Below, piece after piece: positions 40,736 to 47,743 of a stretch of 64,000 bases of DNA. The stretch is taken from contig URAS01000003.1 of assembly GCA_900545825.1 (NCBI GenBank), positions 135,360-199,359 on the forward strand, read 5' to 3'. Source of the DNA: an uncultured Actinomyces sp. (GTDB lineage Bacteria > Actinomycetota > Actinomycetes > Actinomycetales > Actinomycetaceae). The translations under genes were made by a program, and so were the position numbers. Within the stretch, counting starts at the first letter, position 1, and every line of letters starts with the position of its first letter. Under the pieces are notes generated by a model that saw only the letters and a program-made list of their open reading frames with translations, had not been told where the DNA came from and made no database searches.

Positions 40736-43276
40736 TTACGCGGCCTCGTCCCCCTGGTCAAGGAGGATCGTCTCGTGCGCCTTGCCGCGCCGCATCCAGC
40801 GGGGCGCCCACCAGTTAAAGTCGCCAAATAGCGTCATCAGCGAGGGAACGAGGAACAATCGGACCAGGGTGGCGTCGAGCGCGACGGTCACCGCCATGAC
40901 GAATCCCACTTGTTTGAGGACGATCATGTGGGACAGGCAGAACGCCAACAGGACGCAGACGAGGATCCCTGCCGCCGACGTGATGATCCGCCCCGAATGG
41001 GCGAGCCCGGTGACGACGGCGCGATCGTTGTCGCCGGTGCGCACATAGCTCTCCCGCATGCGGGCCAGAAGGAACACCTCGTAATCCATCGACAGCCCGA
41101 ACCCGATGCACAGCATCATGACGACGACGTAGGACTCGATACCTCCCAGTCGTTCGGCCCCGAGCAACCAGACCCCGTGGCCGTCCTGGATCACCCACGT
41201 CGATATCCCCAGGGCGGCGCTCAGCGACGCCGAGTTGATGATCAGCGCCTTAATGGGGACGACGATCGAGCGGGTGAGGCCGAACAGGAGGACCAGACAG
41301 GCGACGACGATGATGCCGAGGGCGTAGGGGAAGCCGCGGCCCAGCGCCGCGACGAAGTCGGACTGCTGCGCGGCCTGCCCGGTGATGTAGGTCGTCACGC
41401 CCGCGGGCCGGTGGTCGCGCAGCTTGTCGACGAGGGCGACCGCCTGGGGCGACCCGCGGTCTCCGCCCTCGACGCTGATAGACATGTGCGTGTATCCGTC
41501 ACCGAGGCGCGAGGGCGCGGACACCGAGGCGACGTCGTCCCAGTGGCGGATCTGGTCGCGCCACTGGTCGAGGACCGCCGTGTCGTCGGTGTGGGCGACG
41601 ACAGTGATGGCCGGGATGTCGATCGCTGGCACGTCGGAGAACTCGGCCAGCATGATCTTCTGGGGATCATCGTGCGCCAGCAGCTCAAACATCGAGTTGC
41701 GCAGCTGAAGGTGCCCCACGGGAATGATGCAGATAACGAGACAGGCCACCGAGACGACGAGGAACGGCCAGGGATGATGGTTGACCGTGCGCCCCAGCGA
41801 CGACCACCACGAGTGGCTCGGGTCGACGCGCCTGGCCCGTAGCTTGGCGAAGGCGCGGCCCAACGGGGTGTGCGGCGTCTTCACCAGCTGCGGCGACGCG
41901 ACGAACGCGAGCGCCGGAACCAGCGTGACCGCGCACGCCATGGCCAGCAGCACGACCGTCACCCCGGCGATGCCCAGTGAGCGGAGGAGGTTCGGGGTAA
42001 AGACCAGCATGCCGAGGATCGAGACGGCAACCGTCGTCGCGGAGAACATCACCGTACGCCCCGCCGACGCCAGGGTGATCTCGAGGGGCTTGAGGAACTG
42101 GCGAAGATGCGGCTTGATGACGTCGAGGCGATGCTCCGCCTCGACCTCGCCGCCTCGGCAGCGGTCGAGTTCTTCGCGATATCGCGACAGGACGAGGAGG
42201 CCGTAGTCGATCGACAGGCCCAGGCCGAGGACCGAGATAATGTTGAGGGCGAAGGACTGCTGCTCGGCGACATAGGTCATCCCCAGCATGACCGCCAGCG
42301 CGCTCGAGATTGCGACGATCGCGCCCGCGGCGGGCATGAGCGCGGCGAGGACGCCGCCGAAGACGAAGATCATGATGGCAACGGACAAGGGGATGCCGAC
42401 GCCCTCGGACAAGACGAGGTCGGATCGCAACTGGCGGAGAGCGGTCTGCTCGATCAGCCGCATGCTCGTCGTCTGGACGTCCGCCCCGGGGGCCACGCGC
42501 TCGATCTGGGGTTTGACGTCAAGGAGCGCACGGTTGACCGCGTCGATTTCCGCCTGCCCGGCCTTCGAGACCTTCCCGTTCCCGTCGTCCACGTCCAAGG
42601 TGACGACAACGGCGGCTTTCGTCCCCGAGCTGTTGACGAGATTGTCTGCCGCCTCCGACAGCAGCGCCTGCCGAGGGGAGAACGGCGCGGCCACGCTCGT
42701 CACGCCTTTCATCCGCGCAATGGCGTCCAGCTTGTCGTCGAGGGCGTTGGCCAGGGCGTCCACTCGGGGCAGCGACACCGCCGCCGCAGCCCGCGCCCGC
42801 TCCCCCGCGGCCTGGGCTTTTGCGCCGGCATCCGCGGCCTGCGCCCCCAGCTCCTGGGCCCGCTGCGCCGCAGCGAGCCGCTGGGCCGGAGGCGTGGCGG
42901 GATTGAGGGCCTCGGCCTGAGCCGATCTCGCCTCGGCCTCGCGCTGTTTCGCGAGCTCAGTCTGTGCCTGGGCCTCCGCTTTCGCCTCGGTGATCTCGCG
43001 GCGCGCCTCCCGCGCCCGGCGAATGTCGGGCCCCAGGTCGAGGCCGTTGATCCCGGCGACCACCGGGTATTCGCTGGCCCGGGTCGTCGCGATGATGTCG
43101 TTTCCCCGGTAGGACTCGGACGTCTGCGACTCGGGCAGGTCGGAATGCAGACGCTCGGACAACGGCTCGCCAAACCCCCACAGGGCGATACTCAACGCCA
43201 CGACAACGACAAACGCCCACCCGACGACGATGCGCCAGGGGTGCGTCGTGACGAAGAATGCGAGCCTCCGGTACAT
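40736..43276 (-). CDS. MMPL/RND-family membrane transporter with coiled-coil insertion
   Basis: 846 residues from ATG 43276 (MYRRLAFFVTTHPWRIVVGW). Two MMPL halves, each with a leading membrane helix, an extracellular domain and a five-helix bundle; FGLSMDYEVFLLARMRESYV and GLGLSIDYGLLVLSRYREEL are the paired transmembrane motifs with the proton-relay Asp. MMPL proteins export lipids, siderophores or wall components using the proton gradient. Residues about 84-166 form an Ala/Glu/Arg/Gln-rich coiled coil inserted in the first extracellular domain. No Shine-Dalgarno; TACTGT lies seven bases before the ATG. Divergent from the DUF1015 gene. Substrate unknown. Confidence 0.9.
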   Translation of the reverse strand: MYRRLAFFVTTHPWRIVVGWAFVVVVALSIALWGFGEPLSERLHSDLPESQTSESYRGNDIIATTRASEYPVVAGINGLDLGPDIRRAREARREITEAKAEAQAQTELAKQREAEARSAQAEALNPATPPAQRLAAAQRAQELGAQAADAGAKAQAAGERARAAAAVSLPRVDALANALDDKLDAIARMKGVTSVAAPFSPRQALLSEAADNLVNSSGTKAAVVVTLDVDDGNGKVSKAGQAEIDAVNRALLDVKPQIERVAPGADVQTTSMRLIEQTALRQLRSDLVLSEGVGIPLSVAIMIFVFGGVLAALMPAAGAIVAISSALAVMLGMTYVAEQQSFALNIISVLGLGLSIDYGLLVLSRYREELDRCRGGEVEAEHRLDVIKPHLRQFLKPLEITLASAGRTVMFSATTVAVSILGMLVFTPNLLRSLGIAGVTVVLLAMACAVTLVPALAFVASPQLVKTPHTPLGRAFAKLRARRVDPSHSWWSSLGRTVNHHPWPFLVVSVACLVICIIPVGHLQLRNSMFELLAHDDPQKIMLAEFSDVPAIDIPAITVVAHTDDTAVLDQWRDQIRHWDDVASVSAPSRLGDGYTHMSISVEGGDRGSPQAVALVDKLRDHRPAGVTTYITGQAAQQSDFVAALGRGFPYALGIIVVACLVLLFGLTRSIVVPIKALIINSASLSAALGISTWVIQDGHGVWLLGAERLGGIESYVVVMMLCIGFGLSMDYEVFLLARMRESYVRTGDNDRAVVTGLAHSGRIITSAAGILVCVLLAFCLSHMIVLKQVGFVMAVTVALDATLVRLFLVPSLMTLFGDFNWWAPRWMRRGKAHETILLDQGDEAA

Positions 43277-43283
43277 GGGTTCT

Positions 43284-43289
43284 ACAGTA
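43284..43289 (-). promoter_or_regulatory. Candidate -10 hexamer of the MMPL gene
   Basis: TACTGT on the minus strand, seven bases before the ATG; a GGGAGGG lies too far upstream to be a ribosome-binding site. Suggests leaderless translation. Confidence 0.35.
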
Positions 43290-43406
43290 GCCCTCCCTAA
43301 CACCCCGATTAAAGGACTAGTTCTCCACAACGCGGGCGCTTCTGCCGGCGAGCTGCGCAATTGCTACCCTGGGGGAACACTGACCGGCTACACCTCGAGG
43401 ATTCTC

Positions 43407-44657
43407 ATGGCCACGTTCCTCCCGTTTCGCGCGGTCAGGCCCACGCCGGGTCTGGCCCCGCGAGTCGTCTGCCCGCCGTACGACGTCGTCGATCGCTGTG
43501 AGGCCCGCGCACTCGCTGCCGGGAACGACTACTCGTATCTCCGGGTCGTGAGGTCAGACATCGCCGTCGACGACTCGGTACCCAGCGATGCCGACGAAGT
43601 CTACGAGGCCGCCGCCCGCACCTTCTGGTCGTGGCTCAACGAGGGCGTCCTCGCCCTCGACCCCACGCCGACCTACACCGTCTACCGCGAGCATCAGGCC
43701 GGCCGGACCCAGACGGGCATCGTCGGCCTCGCCAGCATCGACGACTACGCCAGCGGCGTCATCAAGCGGCACGAGGTCACCCTCGTCCCCAAGGAACGCG
43801 ACCGCGTCCGCCACTTCGAGACCGTCGGCGCCCACACCGAGCCGATCTGGCTGGCCCACCGCCCCGACCCGACGATCGCGGAGGTCGTGGCCCGCTACAC
43901 GGCCACCACTCCCCTAGTCGACGTCACCGACGCCCAGGGAGTACGCCACGAGGTATGGCCGATCGCCGATTCCGCCGACATCGACCGGGTGCGTGAGGCG
44001 TTCGCCAATCTCGGTGCGCTCTACATCGCCGACGGACACCATCGTGCCGCGTCGGCCACCACCGTCGGCACAAACCGACGACAAGCGGGCCTGCCGGTGG
44101 GCGAGGCCGATCGGGTGATGGCGGTCGCTTTCGCCGCAGACCAGCTCCACATCATCGATTACAACCGGTACGTCACCGACCTGGGCGATCTAGACGCTGC
44201 GACGTTCCTCGCGGCGATCGCCGACGCCGGGTTTACGGTCGAGGCCTCCGAGAGCCCCGTGCGGCCCCACGAACCGCGAACATTCGGCCTCTACGTCGGC
44301 GGGCACTGGTACGTCCTCCACGCCCCGCAGACCCCCGAACGCCACGGCGCCAAGGCGCTGGACGTCGCGCTGCTCCACGACCTCCTGCTCGAGCCCGTGC
44401 TCGGCATCTCCGACCCGCGGAACGACCCGAGGATCGGGTTCGTCGGCGGCATCCGGGGCCTCGATCCCCTGGTCGAGGCGGCAGACCGCAGCGGGGGTGC
44501 CGCATTCACGGTCCCGCCGGTGACGATGGAGACGATCATGGCCGTCGCCGATGCGGGCGAGATCATGCCACCGAAGTCAACGTGGTTCGAACCGAAACTG
44601 GGGTCCGGCCTGTTCGCTCACCTGTTGGACGAGCCCACGAGCTCCAACGCCAACTGA
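43407..44657 (+). CDS. DUF1015 family protein
   Basis: 416 residues from ATG 43407, with CGAGG seven bases upstream. DUF1015 features: FRAVRPTPGLAPRVVCPPYD at the N-terminus, YREHQAGRTQTGIVGLASID, IKRHEVTLVPKERDRVRHFE, LYIADGHHRAASATTVG and a C-terminal PPKSTWFEPKLGSGLFAHLL. The family is widespread, of uncertain function, often called SpoOJ/ParA-associated or kinase-like in annotation without proof; in some bacteria it lies near serine or glycerate metabolism genes. Its last 40 bases overlap the convergent cinA-type gene. Confidence 0.85.
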   Translation: MATFLPFRAVRPTPGLAPRVVCPPYDVVDRCEARALAAGNDYSYLRVVRSDIAVDDSVPSDADEVYEAAARTFWSWLNEGVLALDPTPTYTVYREHQAGRTQTGIVGLASIDDYASGVIKRHEVTLVPKERDRVRHFETVGAHTEPIWLAHRPDPTIAEVVARYTATTPLVDVTDAQGVRHEVWPIADSADIDRVREAFANLGALYIADGHHRAASATTVGTNRRQAGLPVGEADRVMAVAFAADQLHIIDYNRYVTDLGDLDAATFLAAIADAGFTVEASESPVRPHEPRTFGLYVGGHWYVLHAPQTPERHGAKALDVALLHDLLLEPVLGISDPRNDPRIGFVGGIRGLDPLVEAADRSGGAAFTVPPVTMETIMAVADAGEIMPPKSTWFEPKLGSGLFAHLLDEPTSSNAN

Positions 44658-45106
44658 ATGACGCGCGCGACCGTCTGCTGCCTGACAGCATCGCGGTCGC
44701 CCTCGAGCGCCAGCTGCTGGTGAGCAGCACCGTTCGGCGCGGTCACGGCGATATGGACGGTCCCGGCCTCGTGGCCGTCGGCCGGGCCAGGCCCGGCCAC
44801 TCCCGTCGTCGCCAGGCCGACGTCGGCGTGCAGCTTTTTCGCAACCCCCAACGCCATCTCTTCGGCGACCACCTGGTCGACCGGGCCGGTGGTCTCCAAG
44901 CGTTCCCGGGAGACGCCCAGCAGCGAGGCCTTGAGGTCGGTGTGGTAGGCGACGATCGCGCCCCGCACGACGTCCGAGGCGCCGGCCACCTCGGTCAGCT
45001 GGGCACAGACCCCGCCGCCGGTCAACGACTCGGCACACGCGAGCGTCCACCCACGACGACGACACACGTCGAGCAGCGTTGCTGCGGTATCAGCAGAAGT
45101 TGTCAC
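44618..45106 (-). CDS. pncC: CinA C-terminal domain protein, probable nicotinamide-nucleotide amidase
   Basis: 162 residues, the single-domain PncC form. Visible motifs: TLACAESLTGGGVCAQLTEV (catalytic Ser in the AESLTGG loop), VVRGAIVAYHTDLKASLLGV, and ATTGVAGPGPADGHEAGTVHIAV. The family deamidates NMN to nicotinic acid mononucleotide, salvaging pyridine nucleotide from ligase reactions. It follows recX by ten bases, so it is probably expressed with recA-recX. In most actinobacteria it lies on the other side of clgR. Its 3' end overlaps the DUF1015 gene by 40 bases. Confidence 0.9.
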   Translation of the reverse strand: MTTSADTAATLLDVCRRRGWTLACAESLTGGGVCAQLTEVAGASDVVRGAIVAYHTDLKASLLGVSRERLETTGPVDQVVAEEMALGVAKKLHADVGLATTGVAGPGPADGHEAGTVHIAVTAPNGAAHQQLALEGDRDAVRQQTVARVIQLALELVGSSNR

Positions 45107-45116
45107 GCTATCGACG

Positions 45117-45707
45117 CTAGTCCTCTTGGTCCTCCCATGCCTCGCGAATGACCTCGTAGCTCAGCGAGGGCGGGTAGCCGCGGCGCGCGAGGTAGGACGC
45201 GCAACGCGCAAACGCGCGCTCCCTGGGCAGCGAGCGGCAGCTGCGCATTTTTTTCTGAGCCAGCTGCAGTGCCCGCTCACGCTGCCCGTCGGCCTCCACG
45301 GCGTCACAGGCCTCGGCAATGAGGTCGTTGGGCATGCCCTTTTTCCGCAGCTCGCCACGCAGCGCCTGGCCGACCAGGCCCCGCTCACTAAAGCGGGTCC
45401 TGGCCAGCATGAACGCGTACTCGCGATCGTTGAGGAGGCCGAGTTCCTCGAGGCGGTGCACCACCGTAGAGACGACGGGCTCCTGGTATCCCTTGTCCGA
45501 GAGCTTCTGGGCGATCTCGCCGGACGAACGCGCCTGGTGGTCGAGCAGCGTGAGGGCCGCCTCGCGCGCCCTCGCGACTGCCTGGTCCTCGGGAAGCTGC
45601 GCGTTGAGTTCGCGGCGACGCTGAATTCGCCGTGCCCGCTCGGCAGGAGTGGCGCCCCGCCTGACCCGGGAGGTGTCTTCGCCCTCGGGATCGACGTAGG
45701 AGACCAC
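45117..45707 (-). CDS. recX: RecA-modulating protein RecX
   Basis: 196 residues. GTG start two bases after the recA stop, with GGAGGAG inside the end of recA. Three-helix RecX repeats are visible: ALTLLDHQARSSGEIAQKL, VVHRLEELGLLNDREYAFML and RYLARRGYPPSLSYEVI-like C-terminal segment. RecX binds in the RecA filament groove and limits its ATPase and strand exchange. Co-transcription with recA couples its level to SOS induction. Confidence 0.93.
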   Translation of the reverse strand: MVSYVDPEGEDTSRVRRGATPAERARRIQRRRELNAQLPEDQAVARAREAALTLLDHQARSSGEIAQKLSDKGYQEPVVSTVVHRLEELGLLNDREYAFMLARTRFSERGLVGQALRGELRKKGMPNDLIAEACDAVEADGQRERALQLAQKKMRSCRSLPRERAFARCASYLARRGYPPSLSYEVIREAWEDQED

Positions 45708-45709
45708 GT

Positions 45710-46804
45710 CTACTCCTCCGCCGGCTCCGGGGAGTCGTTACCGTCGCCCGAATCCGCGGCCTGCTCGTCCGGGTCGTCGGTAATGATCCCCACCTCGCGG
45801 AGGATCTTGTCCTCGATCTCGTCCGCCAGGTCGGGGTTGTCCTTCAAGAAATTGCGAGCGTTTTCTTTGCCCTGGCCCAGCTGGTCGTTGCCGTAGGTGT
45901 ACCACGCCCCCGACTTACGGACGATTCCGCACTCGACGCCGAGGTCGATGAGCGACCCCTCGCGCGAGATCCCCTGGCCGTAGAGGATGTCGAACTCGGC
46001 CTGCTTGAACGGCGGGGCCATCTTGTTCTTGACGATCTTGGCTTTCGTCCGGTTGCCCACCGGCTCGCCGCCATCCTTGAGGGTCTCGATGCGGCGGACG
46101 TCGATGCGCACCGACGCATAGAACTTCAACGCCTTGCCGCCCGTCGTCGTCTCGGGCGAGCCGAAGAACACGCCGATCTTCTCGCGCAGCTGGTTGATGA
46201 AGATCGCCGTCGTCCCCGTGGCCGACAGGGCGCCCGTCATCTTGCGCAGCGCCTGCGACATGAGGCGGGCCTGCAGGCCCACGTGCGAGTCGCCCATTTC
46301 GCCCTCGATCTCGGCTTTCGGCACGAGGGCGGCCACCGAGTCGATGACGATGAGGTCGATCCCGCCGGAACGCACGAGCATGTCAGCGATCTCGAGCGCC
46401 TGCTCGCCCGTGTCGGGCTGGGAGACCAGCAGGCTGTCGGTGTCAACGCCCAGCTTCTTCGCGTAATCCGGGTCGAGGGCGTGCTCGGCGTCAATGAATG
46501 CCGCGTTCCCGCCGGCCTTTTGCGCCTGGGCGACCGCGTGGAGGGCGACCGTCGTCTTACCGGAGGATTCGGGGCCGTAGATCTCGACGATGCGCCCGCG
46601 CGGCAGACCGCCGACACCCAACGCGACGTCGAGGGCGATCGAGCCGGTAGGGATCACTTTGATCGCGCGATGCGTCTCGTCGCCCAGGCGCATCACTGAG
46701 CCTTTGCCGAAGGCCTTATCGATCTGGCCCAGGGCCATTTCCAGGGCGCGGTCACGGTCGGTCACCGGTTCGCGCAGGTTCTTCGTTGCCGTCTTTTTCG
46801 CCAC
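45710..46804 (-). CDS. recA: Recombinase A
   Basis: 364 residues, GTG start with GAGGAG upstream. RecA forms filaments on single-stranded DNA, performs strand exchange and triggers LexA cleavage. Walker A is in EIYGPESSGKTTVALHAVAQ, Walker B in GGIDLIVIDSVAALVPKAEI, loop 2 region in NQLREKIGVFFGSPETTTGG. The acidic C-terminal tail (about 25 residues) is typical. No intein. A perfect SOS box lies in the spacer of its promoter, leaving an mRNA leader of about 160 bases. Confidence 0.98.
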   Translation of the reverse strand: MAKKTATKNLREPVTDRDRALEMALGQIDKAFGKGSVMRLGDETHRAIKVIPTGSIALDVALGVGGLPRGRIVEIYGPESSGKTTVALHAVAQAQKAGGNAAFIDAEHALDPDYAKKLGVDTDSLLVSQPDTGEQALEIADMLVRSGGIDLIVIDSVAALVPKAEIEGEMGDSHVGLQARLMSQALRKMTGALSATGTTAIFINQLREKIGVFFGSPETTTGGKALKFYASVRIDVRRIETLKDGGEPVGNRTKAKIVKNKMAPPFKQAEFDILYGQGISREGSLIDLGVECGIVRKSGAWYTYGNDQLGQGKENARNFLKDNPDLADEIEDKILREVGIITDDPDEQAADSGDGNDSPEPAEE

Positions 46805-46970
46805 TGTCTGCTCCTCGTTTCACTTGGGCGCTCCTCGCGCACGGTCAGGGCTGGTCTGGAAGAAAGCTCCTCGCCGGAACTTCTGGGATGACACTATGTC
46901 CGACCACTGACACATTCGTCTTGCGTGAGGCCCCGCTGGGGATAACCTGCGCAAAACGCATCCTGAGGAC

Positions 46971-47000
46971 AGGATACATCGAACAATCGTTCGACACCAA
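46971..47000 (-). promoter_or_regulatory. recA promoter with embedded SOS box
   Basis: On the minus strand TTGGTG (46995-47000), 18 bases, TATCCT (46971-46976). The SOS box fills nearly the whole spacer, so LexA and RNA polymerase cannot bind together. Confidence 0.65.
46979..46994. promoter_or_regulatory. Perfect LexA-binding SOS box of recA
   Basis: TCGAAC-AATC-GTTCGA, an exact match to the actinobacterial consensus, located between the -35 and -10 of recA. Confidence 0.92.
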
Positions 47001-47006
47001 GTTGGG

Positions 47007-47234
47007 CTAGCGGCGGCGTTTCTTGGGATCCCACCGGTGGATCCACGCGAGTTGGGGGTCCAGATCGAGCTCGGCGATCAGCGCCTCCCACACCTTTTGC
47101 GGGTCGTCGCCGCGCTCCAGGGCGTCGGCGGCCGTCGCCCCGAGCGAGGGAACGAAGAGGTCGGTCATCATCGATCGCCCGAGGGCCGACCCGCAGACCT
47201 CTTCCAGGGCGTCATAGAACTGGGAGTACAGCAC
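47007..47234 (-). CDS. DUF3046 protein
   Basis: 75 residues, GTG start three bases after clgR. Family features: YSQFYDALEEVCGSALGRSM at the N-terminus and LERGDDPQKVWEALIAELDL near the C-terminus. DUF3046 proteins are small, actinobacterial and almost always sit between clgR and recA; function unknown. The recA promoter starts seven bases past its stop codon. Confidence 0.85.
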   Translation of the reverse strand: MLYSQFYDALEEVCGSALGRSMMTDLFVPSLGATAADALERGDDPQKVWEALIAELDLDPQLAWIHRWDPKKRRR

Positions 47235-47237
47235 GCG

Positions 47238-47567
47238 CTACGACGTGGCGACGATCTGGTCTTCGACCAGGTCGTCGGGAACAATATCGGGCACCGCGAT
47301 ACCCTCGACGACGGCGATACGATCCGACACCTCGCGCAACACGAGCGACAGCGGCACCCCGAGGGCTCGGCAGATGGCGTACAGCAGCTCGGAGGACGCT
47401 TCCTTTTGGCCGCGTTCGACCTCCGACAGATAGCCCAGCGAGACCTGCGCCTCGGCCGAGACCTCACGCAGCGTCCGCCCCTGGCGTCGCCGAATCGTAC
47501 GCAGCACGTCTCCGATGTGCTCGCGCATGACCGGTTGTTGCTGGCGCGTCGGTTGCATATGCGGCAT
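47238..47567 (-). CDS. clgR: Transcriptional regulator ClgR (XRE family)
   Basis: 109 residues from ATG 47567 (MPHMQPTRQQQPVMREHIGD). The HTH spans about residues 20-75: IGDVLRTIRRRQGRTLREVS, AQVSLGYLSEVERGQKEASS, LYAICRALGVPLSLVL, nearly the ClgR consensus. ClgR activates clp protease and, in corynebacteria, recombination genes; it is itself a Clp substrate, and the C-terminal residues IVATS suggest an Ala-rich degradable tail in the family style, weakly. The start is uncertain: no strong Shine-Dalgarno, and the frame stays open upstream into the pgsA end (to 47753). Confidence 0.85.
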   Translation of the reverse strand: MPHMQPTRQQQPVMREHIGDVLRTIRRRQGRTLREVSAEAQVSLGYLSEVERGQKEASSELLYAICRALGVPLSLVLREVSDRIAVVEGIAVPDIVPDDLVEDQIVATS

Positions 47568-47743
47568 GGCACCAGCGTAGCGCGTCTTGGGCTTGGCCCG
47601 CCCACCCGGTCGCCTCGTGGCGTTCGTCGTCGCCCGAGTACTCGGGGTGCGGGGATGGCCAGTCGTCATCGTGTTCATGTCGACGTCAACGACCGAACGG
47701 GGGTCGATATTCCCCACCCCGCCAGTGACGCTCTTCACCTTCC

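Noticed and set aside
47568..47743. A ClgR autoregulatory site before clgR
   Set aside because: I found CGCC/GGCG arms with the wrong spacing but no match to the CGC-N5-GCG pattern.
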